A stretch of 7,769 nucleotides of DNA. Source: Mycolicibacterium malmesburyense (GTDB lineage Bacteria > Actinomycetota > Actinomycetes > Mycobacteriales > Mycobacteriaceae). Where the stretch lies: positions 1 to 7,769 of the forward strand of contig NZ_CVTB01000015.1 of the NCBI RefSeq assembly GCF_001050015.1, written 5' to 3'. The translations under genes and the position numbers were made by a program. Positions 1 through 4,989 of the stretch are shown here, one piece after another (the first letter of the stretch is position 1; every line of letters starts with the position of its first letter). Below the pieces are notes generated by a model that saw nothing but the letters and a program-made list of their open reading frames with translations, made no database searches and was not told the DNA's origin.

Positions 1-534
1 GGTCGCCGCGGCGCGGCGCTCGACTTCGACTCCACCCCCGCCGAACCACTCGGTGAGGGCGGCGACGCGACCGAACACGTCGCGCGCACCGTCATCCGGT
101 ACCAGTCGGCGCTCTGCGCGGAAGCGGTCGGGGCGATGGAGGAGGCGCTGCGGCTTACCACCGAATACCTCACCAGCCGAAAGCAATTCGGCGTCCCGCT
201 GAGCAAGTTCCAGACGCTGACCCAACGCGCCGCGGACATGTACGTCTCGCTCGAACTCGCGCGCAGCATGAACTTCTACGCCGCGATGTCGATCGCCGAC
301 GGCCGGTTCGACCCGGTGATCGCCGCGCGGGCCAAGTTCCAGATCGGGCGCTCGGGTCGGCACATCGCGCAGGAGGCGATCCAGCTGCACGGCGGCATCG
401 GGATGACCGCGGAGTATCCCGTCGGTCATTACGCGGCGCGGCTCACGGCGATCGACAACACGTTCGGCACCACCGACGACCAACTCCGCACGCTGGTCGA
501 GCACGTCGGCGCCTACGGAACCGTCTCGCTGTAG
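1..534 (+). CDS. Acyl-CoA dehydrogenase (FadE family), C-terminal part; 5' end outside window
   Basis: The reading frame is open from base 1 and stops with TAG at 532-534, giving the last 177 residues of an acyl-CoA dehydrogenase, a FAD enzyme that forms the alpha,beta double bond of acyl-CoA thioesters in beta-oxidation. Visible family marks are the C-terminal helical domain with RKQFGVPLSKFQTL (window residues 60-73), ADMYVSLELARS, and QLHGGIGMTAEYPV (128-141). By eye against medium-chain acyl-CoA dehydrogenase, the catalytic Glu of its YEGT motif falls on Phe155 in TFGTTDDQL. The alternative helix position used by isovaleryl-CoA dehydrogenase falls on Tyr34. The protein may therefore be the non-catalytic partner of a heteromeric FadE pair, as known for mycobacterial cholesterol side-chain dehydrogenases; the partner would lie upstream. 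Family call is firm; substrate and subunit role are inference. Confidence 0.93.
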   Translation, partial: GRRGAALDFDSTPAEPLGEGGDATEHVARTVIRYQSALCAEAVGAMEEALRLTTEYLTSRKQFGVPLSKFQTLTQRAADMYVSLELARSMNFYAAMSIADGRFDPVIAARAKFQIGRSGRHIAQEAIQLHGGIGMTAEYPVGHYAARLTAIDNTFGTTDDQLRTLVEHVGAYGTVSL

Positions 535-550
535 GAACTCCTTTCTGCCG

Positions 551-605
551 CGGGCGCTCACTCTCGTACATTCCGGGCCTTAATCCGTACAAGGATGAGC
601 GCTCG
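551..605. repeat. Widely spaced inverted repeat around a candidate promoter
   Basis: Bases 551-560 (CGGGCGCTCA) and 596-605 (TGAGCGCTCG) are inverted copies with one mismatch, which would be a G-U pair in RNA, separated by 35 bases. Each arm also holds a self-complementary or nearly self-complementary octamer: GGGCGCTC at 552-559 and GAGCGCTC at 597-604. Their centres are 45 bp apart. It could be a pair of protein-binding sites, a long-loop stem downstream of the fadE stop, or chance in GC-rich DNA. No U-rich tail follows, so a classical terminator is not supported. Confidence 0.35.
567..572 (+). promoter_or_regulatory. Candidate -10 box (TACATT) for the phosphoesterase gene
   Basis: TACATT fits the mycobacterial SigA -10 consensus TANNNT and lies between the arms of the 551-605 inverted repeat. 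Transcription would begin near 579 and give a leader of about 130 nt before the phosphoesterase ATG. No convincing -35 hexamer stands at the right distance (543-549 is only weakly similar), so this rests on the -10 box and context alone. Confidence 0.3.
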
Positions 606-650
606 GCGGGACGCGGGCATCGCGGTCAGCCTGCACCCGGCCTGAGCCCA

Positions 651-673
651 GCGGGCATGATGGACATGCCCGC
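651..673 (+). promoter_or_regulatory. Perfect 9-bp hairpin in the leader upstream of the phosphoesterase
   Basis: GCGGGCATG (651-659) and CATGCCCGC (665-673) are perfect inverted repeats around a 5-nt loop, 24 bases before the Shine-Dalgarno sequence of the next gene. A second, overlapping stem (CCGCG 670-674 with CGCGG 681-685) would compete for the same bases, so two exclusive folds are possible. There is no U-tract. It may be a U-less terminator for the upstream gene, a leader attenuator, or a dyad operator; the sequence does not decide. Confidence 0.45.
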
Positions 674-697
674 GCGGTGCCGCGGACGGTCGGCAGC

Positions 698-703
698 GAA
701 GGG
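698..703 (+). promoter_or_regulatory. Shine-Dalgarno GAAGGG that decides the phosphoesterase start
   Basis: GAAGGG lies 5 nt before ATG 709. The alternative GTG at 703-705 overlaps this site and would leave no spacing, so ATG 709 is preferred even though the frame is open from the GTG. Confidence 0.65.
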
Positions 704-708
704 TGTGC

Positions 709-1869
709 ATGTTCATCGTCATCCTCGGCGCGGTGCTCGCGCTGATGCACGTCTACCTGTGGAAGCGGCTGGTCAAGGACACCACCCGCCCGGGCCGCGC
801 GCGGTGGATGCTCACGACGGCCCTTCTCGGGCTGGCCGGGCTGCTGGTGGCGGCCCTGTTCCTGCCCAGGGTGTTCGGCCCGGCCGACGCGGGCTGGTAC
901 GCCTGGCCGGGCTACGTGTGGTTCGGCGTCGCCGCCTACCTGTTGCTGACGCTGCTGGCGCTCGAACCGGTGCACCTGGTCCTGCGGCCGTGGGTGCGAC
1001 GGGCGCCGAAGGCGTCGCAACAGGGTGACTCGAACGACTTGAGCCGCCGATTGTTCTTGGCGCGCGCGAGCGCCGCCGCCGCGGGCGCCGCATCGGTCGG
1101 GCTGGTCGGCTTCGGTACGGCCACCGCGCTGGGACCGCCCGACATGCTGCGGGTGCCGGTGCGGCTGCGCGGCCTCGATCCGGCGTTTCACGGTTTCCGC
1201 ATCGCCGTGGTGTCCGACATTCACCTCGGCCCGCTGTTGGGCCGGGCGCACTCCGAGCGGATCGTCGACATGATCAACGAGACCGCGCCGGACCTCGTCG
1301 CGATCGTCGGCGACGTGATCGACGGCACCGTCGCCGAACTCGGTTCTGCCGCAGCGCCATTGCAGGACCTGGTGGCCCGGGAGGGCGCCTTCCTCGTCAC
1401 CGGAAACCACGAGTACTTCGTCGACGACACCGACGAGTGGCTTCTCGAGATGGAACGCTGGGGCATCCAGCCGCTGCGCAACGAGAACACGCCGATCCGC
1501 CGCGGTGCCGCCGTGATCAACCTCGCCGGTGTGAACGACCTTGCCGGCAAACGGTATTCGGACGGACCGGACTTCGACCGGGCACTGTCCGGGATATCCG
1601 CCGACGGCCCGACGGTGCTGCTCGCTCACCAGCCCGTGCAGGTCGAGGAGGCCGCCGCGCGCGGGGTGGACCTGCAGCTGTCCGGTCACACCCACGGCGG
1701 GCAGATGTGGCCGTTCCACTATCTCGTCCGTGCGGCACAGCCGTCGCTGGCGGGGCTGTCGCGCGTCGACGACACCCAGCTCTACGTGACCCGCGGCGCC
1801 GGGTTCTGGGGCCCTCCGGCGCGCATCGGCGCGCGGCCGGACATCACGGTGGTCTCGCTGGAGCCGTGA
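709..1869 (+). CDS. Membrane-anchored calcineurin-like metallophosphoesterase with internal Tat motif
   Basis: A 386-residue protein; ATG 709 is preferred over GTG 703 because of the Shine-Dalgarno position. The C-terminal half is a binuclear-metal phosphoesterase of the YkuE/YaeI type. Predicted metal ligands are D170 and H172 (SDIHLG), D202 (GDVIDG), N233 and H234 (GNHEYF), H307 (LAHQP), H327 and H329 (SGHTHGGQ). Three hydrophobic segments precede it (about residues 1-18, 33-56 and 64-92). Then LSRRLFLA (111-118), a twin-arginine motif, leads into a fourth hydrophobic stretch (118-141). Positive charge after segments 1 and 3 puts those loops inside and the catalytic domain outside. B. subtilis YkuE is a known Tat substrate, which supports export. 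A phosphodiester or phospholipid-like substrate is likely for the family, but none can be named. The gene ends 52 bases before the fadD-like gene, and a palindrome begins 3 bases after its stop. Confidence 0.9.
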   Translation: MFIVILGAVLALMHVYLWKRLVKDTTRPGRARWMLTTALLGLAGLLVAALFLPRVFGPADAGWYAWPGYVWFGVAAYLLLTLLALEPVHLVLRPWVRRAPKASQQGDSNDLSRRLFLARASAAAAGAASVGLVGFGTATALGPPDMLRVPVRLRGLDPAFHGFRIAVVSDIHLGPLLGRAHSERIVDMINETAPDLVAIVGDVIDGTVAELGSAAAPLQDLVAREGAFLVTGNHEYFVDDTDEWLLEMERWGIQPLRNENTPIRRGAAVINLAGVNDLAGKRYSDGPDFDRALSGISADGPTVLLAHQPVQVEEAAARGVDLQLSGHTHGGQMWPFHYLVRAAQPSLAGLSRVDDTQLYVTRGAGFWGPPARIGARPDITVVSLEP

Positions 1870-1872
1870 TCT

Positions 1873-1890
1873 CTGGTACGGGCGTACCAG
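1873..1890. promoter_or_regulatory. Perfect 18-bp palindrome, probable operator
   Basis: CTGGTACGGGCGTACCAG has 8-bp arms around a GG centre. It lies at -49 to -32 from the predicted transcription start of the fatty-acid-AMP ligase gene, reaching the -35 region, where a repressor or activator would be expected to bind. It begins 3 bases after the phosphoesterase stop, so a hairpin terminator is the alternative, but no U-tract follows. I do not recognise the motif as the site of a known regulator. Confidence 0.55.
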
Positions 1891-1897
1891 GACGGAC

Positions 1898-1909
1898 GGT
1901 ATCGGTACC
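1898..1909. promoter_or_regulatory. Second GGTA-N4-TACC dyad in the promoter spacer
   Basis: GGTATCGGTACC repeats the GGTA...TACC half-sites of the 1873-1890 palindrome, with N4 instead of N6 between them. The two centres (1881.5 and 1903.5) are 22 bp apart, about two helical turns, so bound proteins would sit on the same DNA face. This dyad abuts and partly overlaps the -10 box. Confidence 0.4.
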
Positions 1910-1915
1910 TAGACT
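1910..1915 (+). promoter_or_regulatory. -10 box TAGACT for leaderless transcription of the acyl-AMP ligase gene
   Basis: TAGACT matches TANNNT and occupies exactly -12 to -7 relative to the A of ATG 1922. No Shine-Dalgarno sequence precedes that ATG. Both facts fit a leaderless mRNA starting at the initiation codon, common in mycobacteria. No clear -35 hexamer is visible; that region is covered by the palindrome. Confidence 0.55.
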
Positions 1916-1921
1916 GCCAGC

Positions 1922-3733
1922 ATGACGTCCCGTTCCGTATCGCACGACGGACTGTTGCGGATCGAGGACTGCCTGGACGCCGACGGGCAGGTCGCGGTGC
2001 CCGACGGGGTGAACCTGATCTCGTTGATCGACCGCAACATCCGCAACGTCGGCGACGCGCCGGCCTATCGCTATCTGGATCACACCGGCGACGGGCGGGT
2101 CACCGAGCTCACCTGGAGACAACTCGGCGCCCGCCTGCGAGCAGTCGCCGCGAGCCTGCAACGCATCACCCAGCGAGGCGACCGGGTGGCGATCCTGGCG
2201 CCGCAGGGGCTCGACTACATCGTCGCGTTCTTCGGCGCGATCAAGGCGGGCGCGATCGCGGTCCCGTTGTTCGTCCCCGAATTACAGGGCCACGCACAGC
2301 GACTCGACACCGCGCTGCGCGATTGTGAGCCCTCGGTCGTGGTGACCACGGCGGGCGCGGCCGCGAACGTGCGCGGCTTCCTGTCCGCCCTGGACGGGAT
2401 GCCGACTCCGCGTGTCGTCGTGCTCGATGACATCGGCGCGATCGACGATTTCTCACCGGTGGAGCTGCCCCTCGACGCCGTATCGCATCTGCAGTACACC
2501 TCCGGGGCCACACGGCCTCCGGCCGGAGTCGAGATCACACACCGCGCGGTCGGCACGAACCTGATCCAGATGATCCTGTCCATCGACTTGCTCGACCGAA
2601 AGGTCTTCGGCGTCAGCTGGCTACCGCTCTTTCACGACATGGGCCTGTCGATGATCGGTTTTCCCGCCGTGTACGGCGGACATTCGACGCTGATGTCGCC
2701 CACCGCGTTCATCCGCCGCCCGCAGCGGTGGCTGCGGGCGCTGTCCGACGCGTCGCACGAAGGCCGGGTGGTCACGGCGGCCCCGAACTTCGCCTACGAG
2801 TATGCGGCGCAGCGCGGCCTGCCCCGAGACGGCGAACAACTCGACCTGAGCAAGGCGGTGTTGATCATCGGTTCAGAACCGGTGAGCATCGACGCGATCA
2901 ACGCCTTCAACGACGCATTCACCCCATACGGTCTGCCGCCGAACGCCTTTCGACCCTCGTACGGAATCGCCGAGGCCACGCTGTTCGTCGCGACCATCAA
3001 ACCCCACGCCCGTCCCACCGCGGTGCATCTCGACCGCACGCATCTGAGCCGGGGCCGGGCCGTCCCCGTCGCCGCCGATTCGCCCGACGGGGTGGCCCAC
3101 GTGTCCTGCGGACAGGTGGCGCGCAGCCAGTGGGCCGTCATCGTCGATCCCGACACCGGTGCCGAATTGCCCGACGGGACAGTCGGTGAGATCTGGCTGC
3201 ACGGCGACAACCTCGGGCGTGGCTACTGGGGTCGGCCCGACGAGTCCCGTCGAGCCTTCGGCGCCCGGCTCACGTCCCGGATCTCGCTCGAAAGCCACGC
3301 GAAAAGCGTTGCCGAGGACGCGAACTGGCTGCGGACCGGGGATCTCGGTGTCTACCTCGATGGCGAGCTGTTGGTCACCGGCCGGCGGGCGGACCTGATC
3401 GTCATCGACGGCAGACAGCACTATCCGCAGCACATCGAGGCAACGGCCGAAACAGCGTCGGCGACGGTGCGGCCCGGACACGTCACGGCGTTCACCGTGC
3501 CCACCGCCGGCGGGCCCGCCCTCGTGGTCGTCGCCGAGCGCGCCGCCGGCACCGCGCGTACCGATCCGGCGCCCGCGATCGACGCGATCCAATCGGAAAT
3601 CTCTGCCCGACACGGTCTCTCGGCCGTCGACGTCCGGTTCGTCGCCGCCGGCGCCATTCCGCGCACGACCAGCGGCAAACTGGCCCGCGGCGCCTGTCGC
3701 AGCGCCTACCTCGACGGAAGCCTGAAAAGCTAA
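1922..3733 (+). CDS. Fatty-acid-AMP ligase (FAAL), FadD32/FadD31-like
   Basis: A 603-residue adenylate-forming enzyme that activates a fatty acid with ATP to acyl-adenylate, usually passed to a carrier protein or polyketide synthase. In order: YTSGATRPP phosphate loop (192-200), WLPLFHDMG (233-241), SYGIAEAT (346-353), the longer segment around 360-400 that aligns without gaps to remembered FadD32 sequence, GEIWLHGDNLGRGYWG (422-437), TGDLG (472-476), VTGRRADLIVIDGRQHYP hinge region (485-502), and PRTTSGKLAR with the A10 lysine K586. The tail YLDGSLKS also matches FadD32-type proteins. The Lys common after the phosphate loop in acyl-CoA ligases is absent (PAGV), as usual for FAALs. The loop has Ala196 where relatives normally carry Ser or Thr. 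No pks gene is in view, so this is probably a FadD32 paralogue, not the pks13-linked enzyme. Leu121 is a TTA codon, rare in such GC-rich genes. The start is supported by the leaderless promoter layout. Confidence 0.92.
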   Translation: MTSRSVSHDGLLRIEDCLDADGQVAVPDGVNLISLIDRNIRNVGDAPAYRYLDHTGDGRVTELTWRQLGARLRAVAASLQRITQRGDRVAILAPQGLDYIVAFFGAIKAGAIAVPLFVPELQGHAQRLDTALRDCEPSVVVTTAGAAANVRGFLSALDGMPTPRVVVLDDIGAIDDFSPVELPLDAVSHLQYTSGATRPPAGVEITHRAVGTNLIQMILSIDLLDRKVFGVSWLPLFHDMGLSMIGFPAVYGGHSTLMSPTAFIRRPQRWLRALSDASHEGRVVTAAPNFAYEYAAQRGLPRDGEQLDLSKAVLIIGSEPVSIDAINAFNDAFTPYGLPPNAFRPSYGIAEATLFVATIKPHARPTAVHLDRTHLSRGRAVPVAADSPDGVAHVSCGQVARSQWAVIVDPDTGAELPDGTVGEIWLHGDNLGRGYWGRPDESRRAFGARLTSRISLESHAKSVAEDANWLRTGDLGVYLDGELLVTGRRADLIVIDGRQHYPQHIEATAETASATVRPGHVTAFTVPTAGGPALVVVAERAAGTARTDPAPAIDAIQSEISARHGLSAVDVRFVAAGAIPRTTSGKLARGACRSAYLDGSLKS

Positions 3734-3789
3734 CCCTATGGCCGCACTCCTCAACGCGGCTCGTACCTCGCCGCTTGATCGTCGTGCGA
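3734..3789. other. Convergent intergenic spacer
   Basis: These 56 bases separate the converging stops of the acyl-AMP ligase and the aldo/keto reductase. Only weak stems are visible, such as GCGGC 3756-3760 with GCCGC 3770-3774, and there is no U-tract on either strand, so no terminator is called. Confidence 0.5.
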
Positions 3790-4761
3790 CTAACCCACGC
3801 CGAGCTTTTCTCGCACCGTGTCGGCGAGAAAGCGTGCGGTCCCCACCGGCCGGAACGCACGCGCGGCGGCAGTGAGCGCCTCCTGTGCCTCGGCGCTGAA
3901 CTCGATGTCGGCGGCGGCCACGTTGAACTCGAGTTGCTCGACGCTGGACGCACCGGGAATGGCCACGACGTTGGGCAGGTGAATCAGCCAGGCGAGCGCC
4001 ACCTGTGCGGGCTTGGCGCCGACGTCGGCGGCGACGTCACGCAGCGTCTGCAGCAGCGGTTCGGCACGACGCAGGTTCTCGGTGCCGAAGAGCGGGTTCG
4101 TCGCGCGGATACCACCGGGACGGTTGTCGGGGCCGTACTTCCCGCCGAGCAGACCCTGCGCCAGCGGGCTGTAGGCGATGACGACGCGGTTCTCCCGCTC
4201 GGCGAACGGCACCAGGCGTTCGAGCGCCTGCGGATGGGCCAGCGAGAAGTGCACCTGATTGCTGATGACCGGGCGTCCGAGCGCCGTGTCGGCCCTCTGC
4301 CATCGCGACAGCGAGTAGTTCGACACGCCGGCCGCCCCGATCACGCCGTCGTCGAGCAGGTCCCGCATCCCCGGCATGATCACCGAATCGGGCACGACGG
4401 GGTTGGGCTGGTGAACCTGATACAGCGGGATCTTCTGCAACCCCAACCGCTGCGCGCTGGCGTGCGCGCGCTGCTTGACCACCGCGGGAAACGGGGCGAC
4501 CGGGAAGACCTTGCTGGCCACCGCCATCTCCGAGCGTTGATCGCCGAGGGCCTCGCCGAGGATCCGCTCGCTCTTGCCGAATCCGTAGATCTCGGCGGTG
4601 TCGAAGAACGTGACGCCCATCTGGAGCGAACGCTGCACGATCTCGCGGGCCGCTCCGGCGGCGTAACTGTCGCCGTAGCCCCACTCACGGGAACCGAACT
4701 GCCAGGTCCCGAGCCCAATACGGCTGACCCGGCCCACACCCTCGACGTCTAGGTATTTCAC
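3790..4761 (-). CDS. Aldo/keto reductase (Rv2298-like)
   Basis: A 323-residue NAD(P)H-dependent oxidoreductase with a (beta/alpha)8 barrel, reducing aldehydes or ketones to alcohols in the cytoplasm. The catalytic tetrad is complete: D54 and Y59 (FFDTAEIYGFGKSERILGEAL), K84 (VASKVF) and H117 (YQVHQPNP). Cofactor-site features are SNQVHFSL (167-174), AYSPLAQGLLGGKY (196-209) and IPGASSVEQL (268-277). From memory it closely resembles M. tuberculosis Rv2298, also 323 residues. The frame stays open to an ATG at 4902, but the extra 47 residues do not resemble the family; GTG 4761 gives the expected start (M)KYLDVEGVGRVSRIGLG. No Shine-Dalgarno sequence is evident, and a TACTGT box upstream suggests a leaderless message. 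The physiological substrate is unknown. Confidence 0.93.
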   Translation of the reverse strand: MKYLDVEGVGRVSRIGLGTWQFGSREWGYGDSYAAGAAREIVQRSLQMGVTFFDTAEIYGFGKSERILGEALGDQRSEMAVASKVFPVAPFPAVVKQRAHASAQRLGLQKIPLYQVHQPNPVVPDSVIMPGMRDLLDDGVIGAAGVSNYSLSRWQRADTALGRPVISNQVHFSLAHPQALERLVPFAERENRVVIAYSPLAQGLLGGKYGPDNRPGGIRATNPLFGTENLRRAEPLLQTLRDVAADVGAKPAQVALAWLIHLPNVVAIPGASSVEQLEFNVAAADIEFSAEAQEALTAAARAFRPVGTARFLADTVREKLGVG

Positions 4762-4768
4762 GAACGCC

Positions 4769-4774
4769 ACAGTA
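4769..4774 (-). promoter_or_regulatory. Candidate -10 box (TACTGT) for the aldo/keto reductase
   Basis: Read on the minus strand, TACTGT fits TANNNT and ends 7 bases before GTG 4761, close to the spacing for transcription starting at or next to the start codon. No -35 hexamer is recognisable. Confidence 0.35.
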
Positions 4775-4865
4775 CTGACGCCGCGGATCGGCGACGGCGG
4801 GTTTTGGCGCCCGAACGTGGGGGTATGTGAGGCGGGCTGCAGAAAGTCGGCATGACACAAGTCTC

Positions 4866-4871
4866 GGAAGG
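4866..4871 (+). promoter_or_regulatory. Shine-Dalgarno GGAAGG of the zinc-ribbon mini-gene
   Basis: GGAAGG lies 8 nt before ATG 4880. It is the best Shine-Dalgarno sequence in the window and the main reason to take the short reading frame as translated. Confidence 0.6.
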
Positions 4872-4879
4872 CGTAAAGC

Positions 4880-4987
4880 ATGCTCGAGTTCATCTGCCCC
4901 ACCTGCGGGCATTTCAGCCTCGAAGAAGCTGTTTGTGTGACCTGCAGCGGTCCGGCCGACGGGCCTGACCTGGCGATGGCCGGCTGA
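4880..4987 (+). CDS. 35-residue zinc-ribbon mini-protein
   Basis: This short frame codes for 35 residues and ends in TGA 4985-4987. An in-frame TAA at 4874-4876 lies 3 bases before ATG 4880, so no earlier start is possible. A strong GGAAGG stands at the right distance. The protein has two CxxC knuckles, CPTCG (C6, C9) and CVTC (C19, C22), nine residues apart, the pattern of a small zinc ribbon. The first knuckle is followed by G10. The remaining tail (S23-G35) has no obvious structure. The stop is 2 nt before the esterase ATG (TGATCATG), so the two are probably translationally coupled. Its job is unknown: a zinc-binding regulator, a partner of the esterase, or a leader peptide that sets esterase translation are all possible. 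Confidence 0.62.
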   Translation: MLEFICPTCGHFSLEEAVCVTCSGPADGPDLAMAG

Positions 4988-4989
4988 TC

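Larger units (their letters stand above)
4762..4879. promoter_or_regulatory. Divergent promoter region between aldo/keto reductase and zinc-ribbon/esterase run
   Basis: This 118-bp gap must hold the promoters of both the minus-strand reductase and the plus-strand run. On the plus strand I see no good TANNNT box with a -35; TATGTG near 4824-4829 misses the last T. No strong dyad is evident. Shared regulation is possible because the starts diverge from one short region, but nothing proves it. Confidence 0.4.

Noticed and set aside
595..645. A 16-codon frame in the phosphoesterase leader (ATG 595)
   Set aside because: The only Shine-Dalgarno-like bases (AAGG) abut the ATG, there is no leaderless -10 box, and the product has no recognisable feature.
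580..1719. A 379-codon minus-strand frame opposite the metallophosphoesterase
   Set aside because: Low-complexity Arg/Gln/His-rich product without domains; the plus-strand frame carries all metal-binding motifs.
2873..3754. A 293-codon minus-strand frame opposite the acyl-AMP ligase
   Set aside because: Shadow of the ligase frame; Gly/Arg-rich with no motif.
3734..3789. Possible bidirectional terminator between converging genes
   Set aside because: Only 5-bp stems with long loops and no U-tract on either strand.
3738..3875. A 45-codon plus-strand frame after the acyl-AMP ligase stop
   Set aside because: No Shine-Dalgarno, mostly antisense to the end of the reductase gene, and Arg-rich in the manner of shadow frames.
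3775..4752. A 325-codon plus-strand frame opposite the aldo/keto reductase
   Set aside because: The reductase tetrad and full-length family match lie on the minus strand; the opposing frame shows no domain.
4852..4968. A 38-codon frame overlapping the zinc-ribbon mini-gene in another phase
   Set aside because: Its upstream AGAAAG is a weaker ribosome site, its product has no pattern, and the zinc-ribbon frame explains both the GGAAGG site and the coupling to the esterase.
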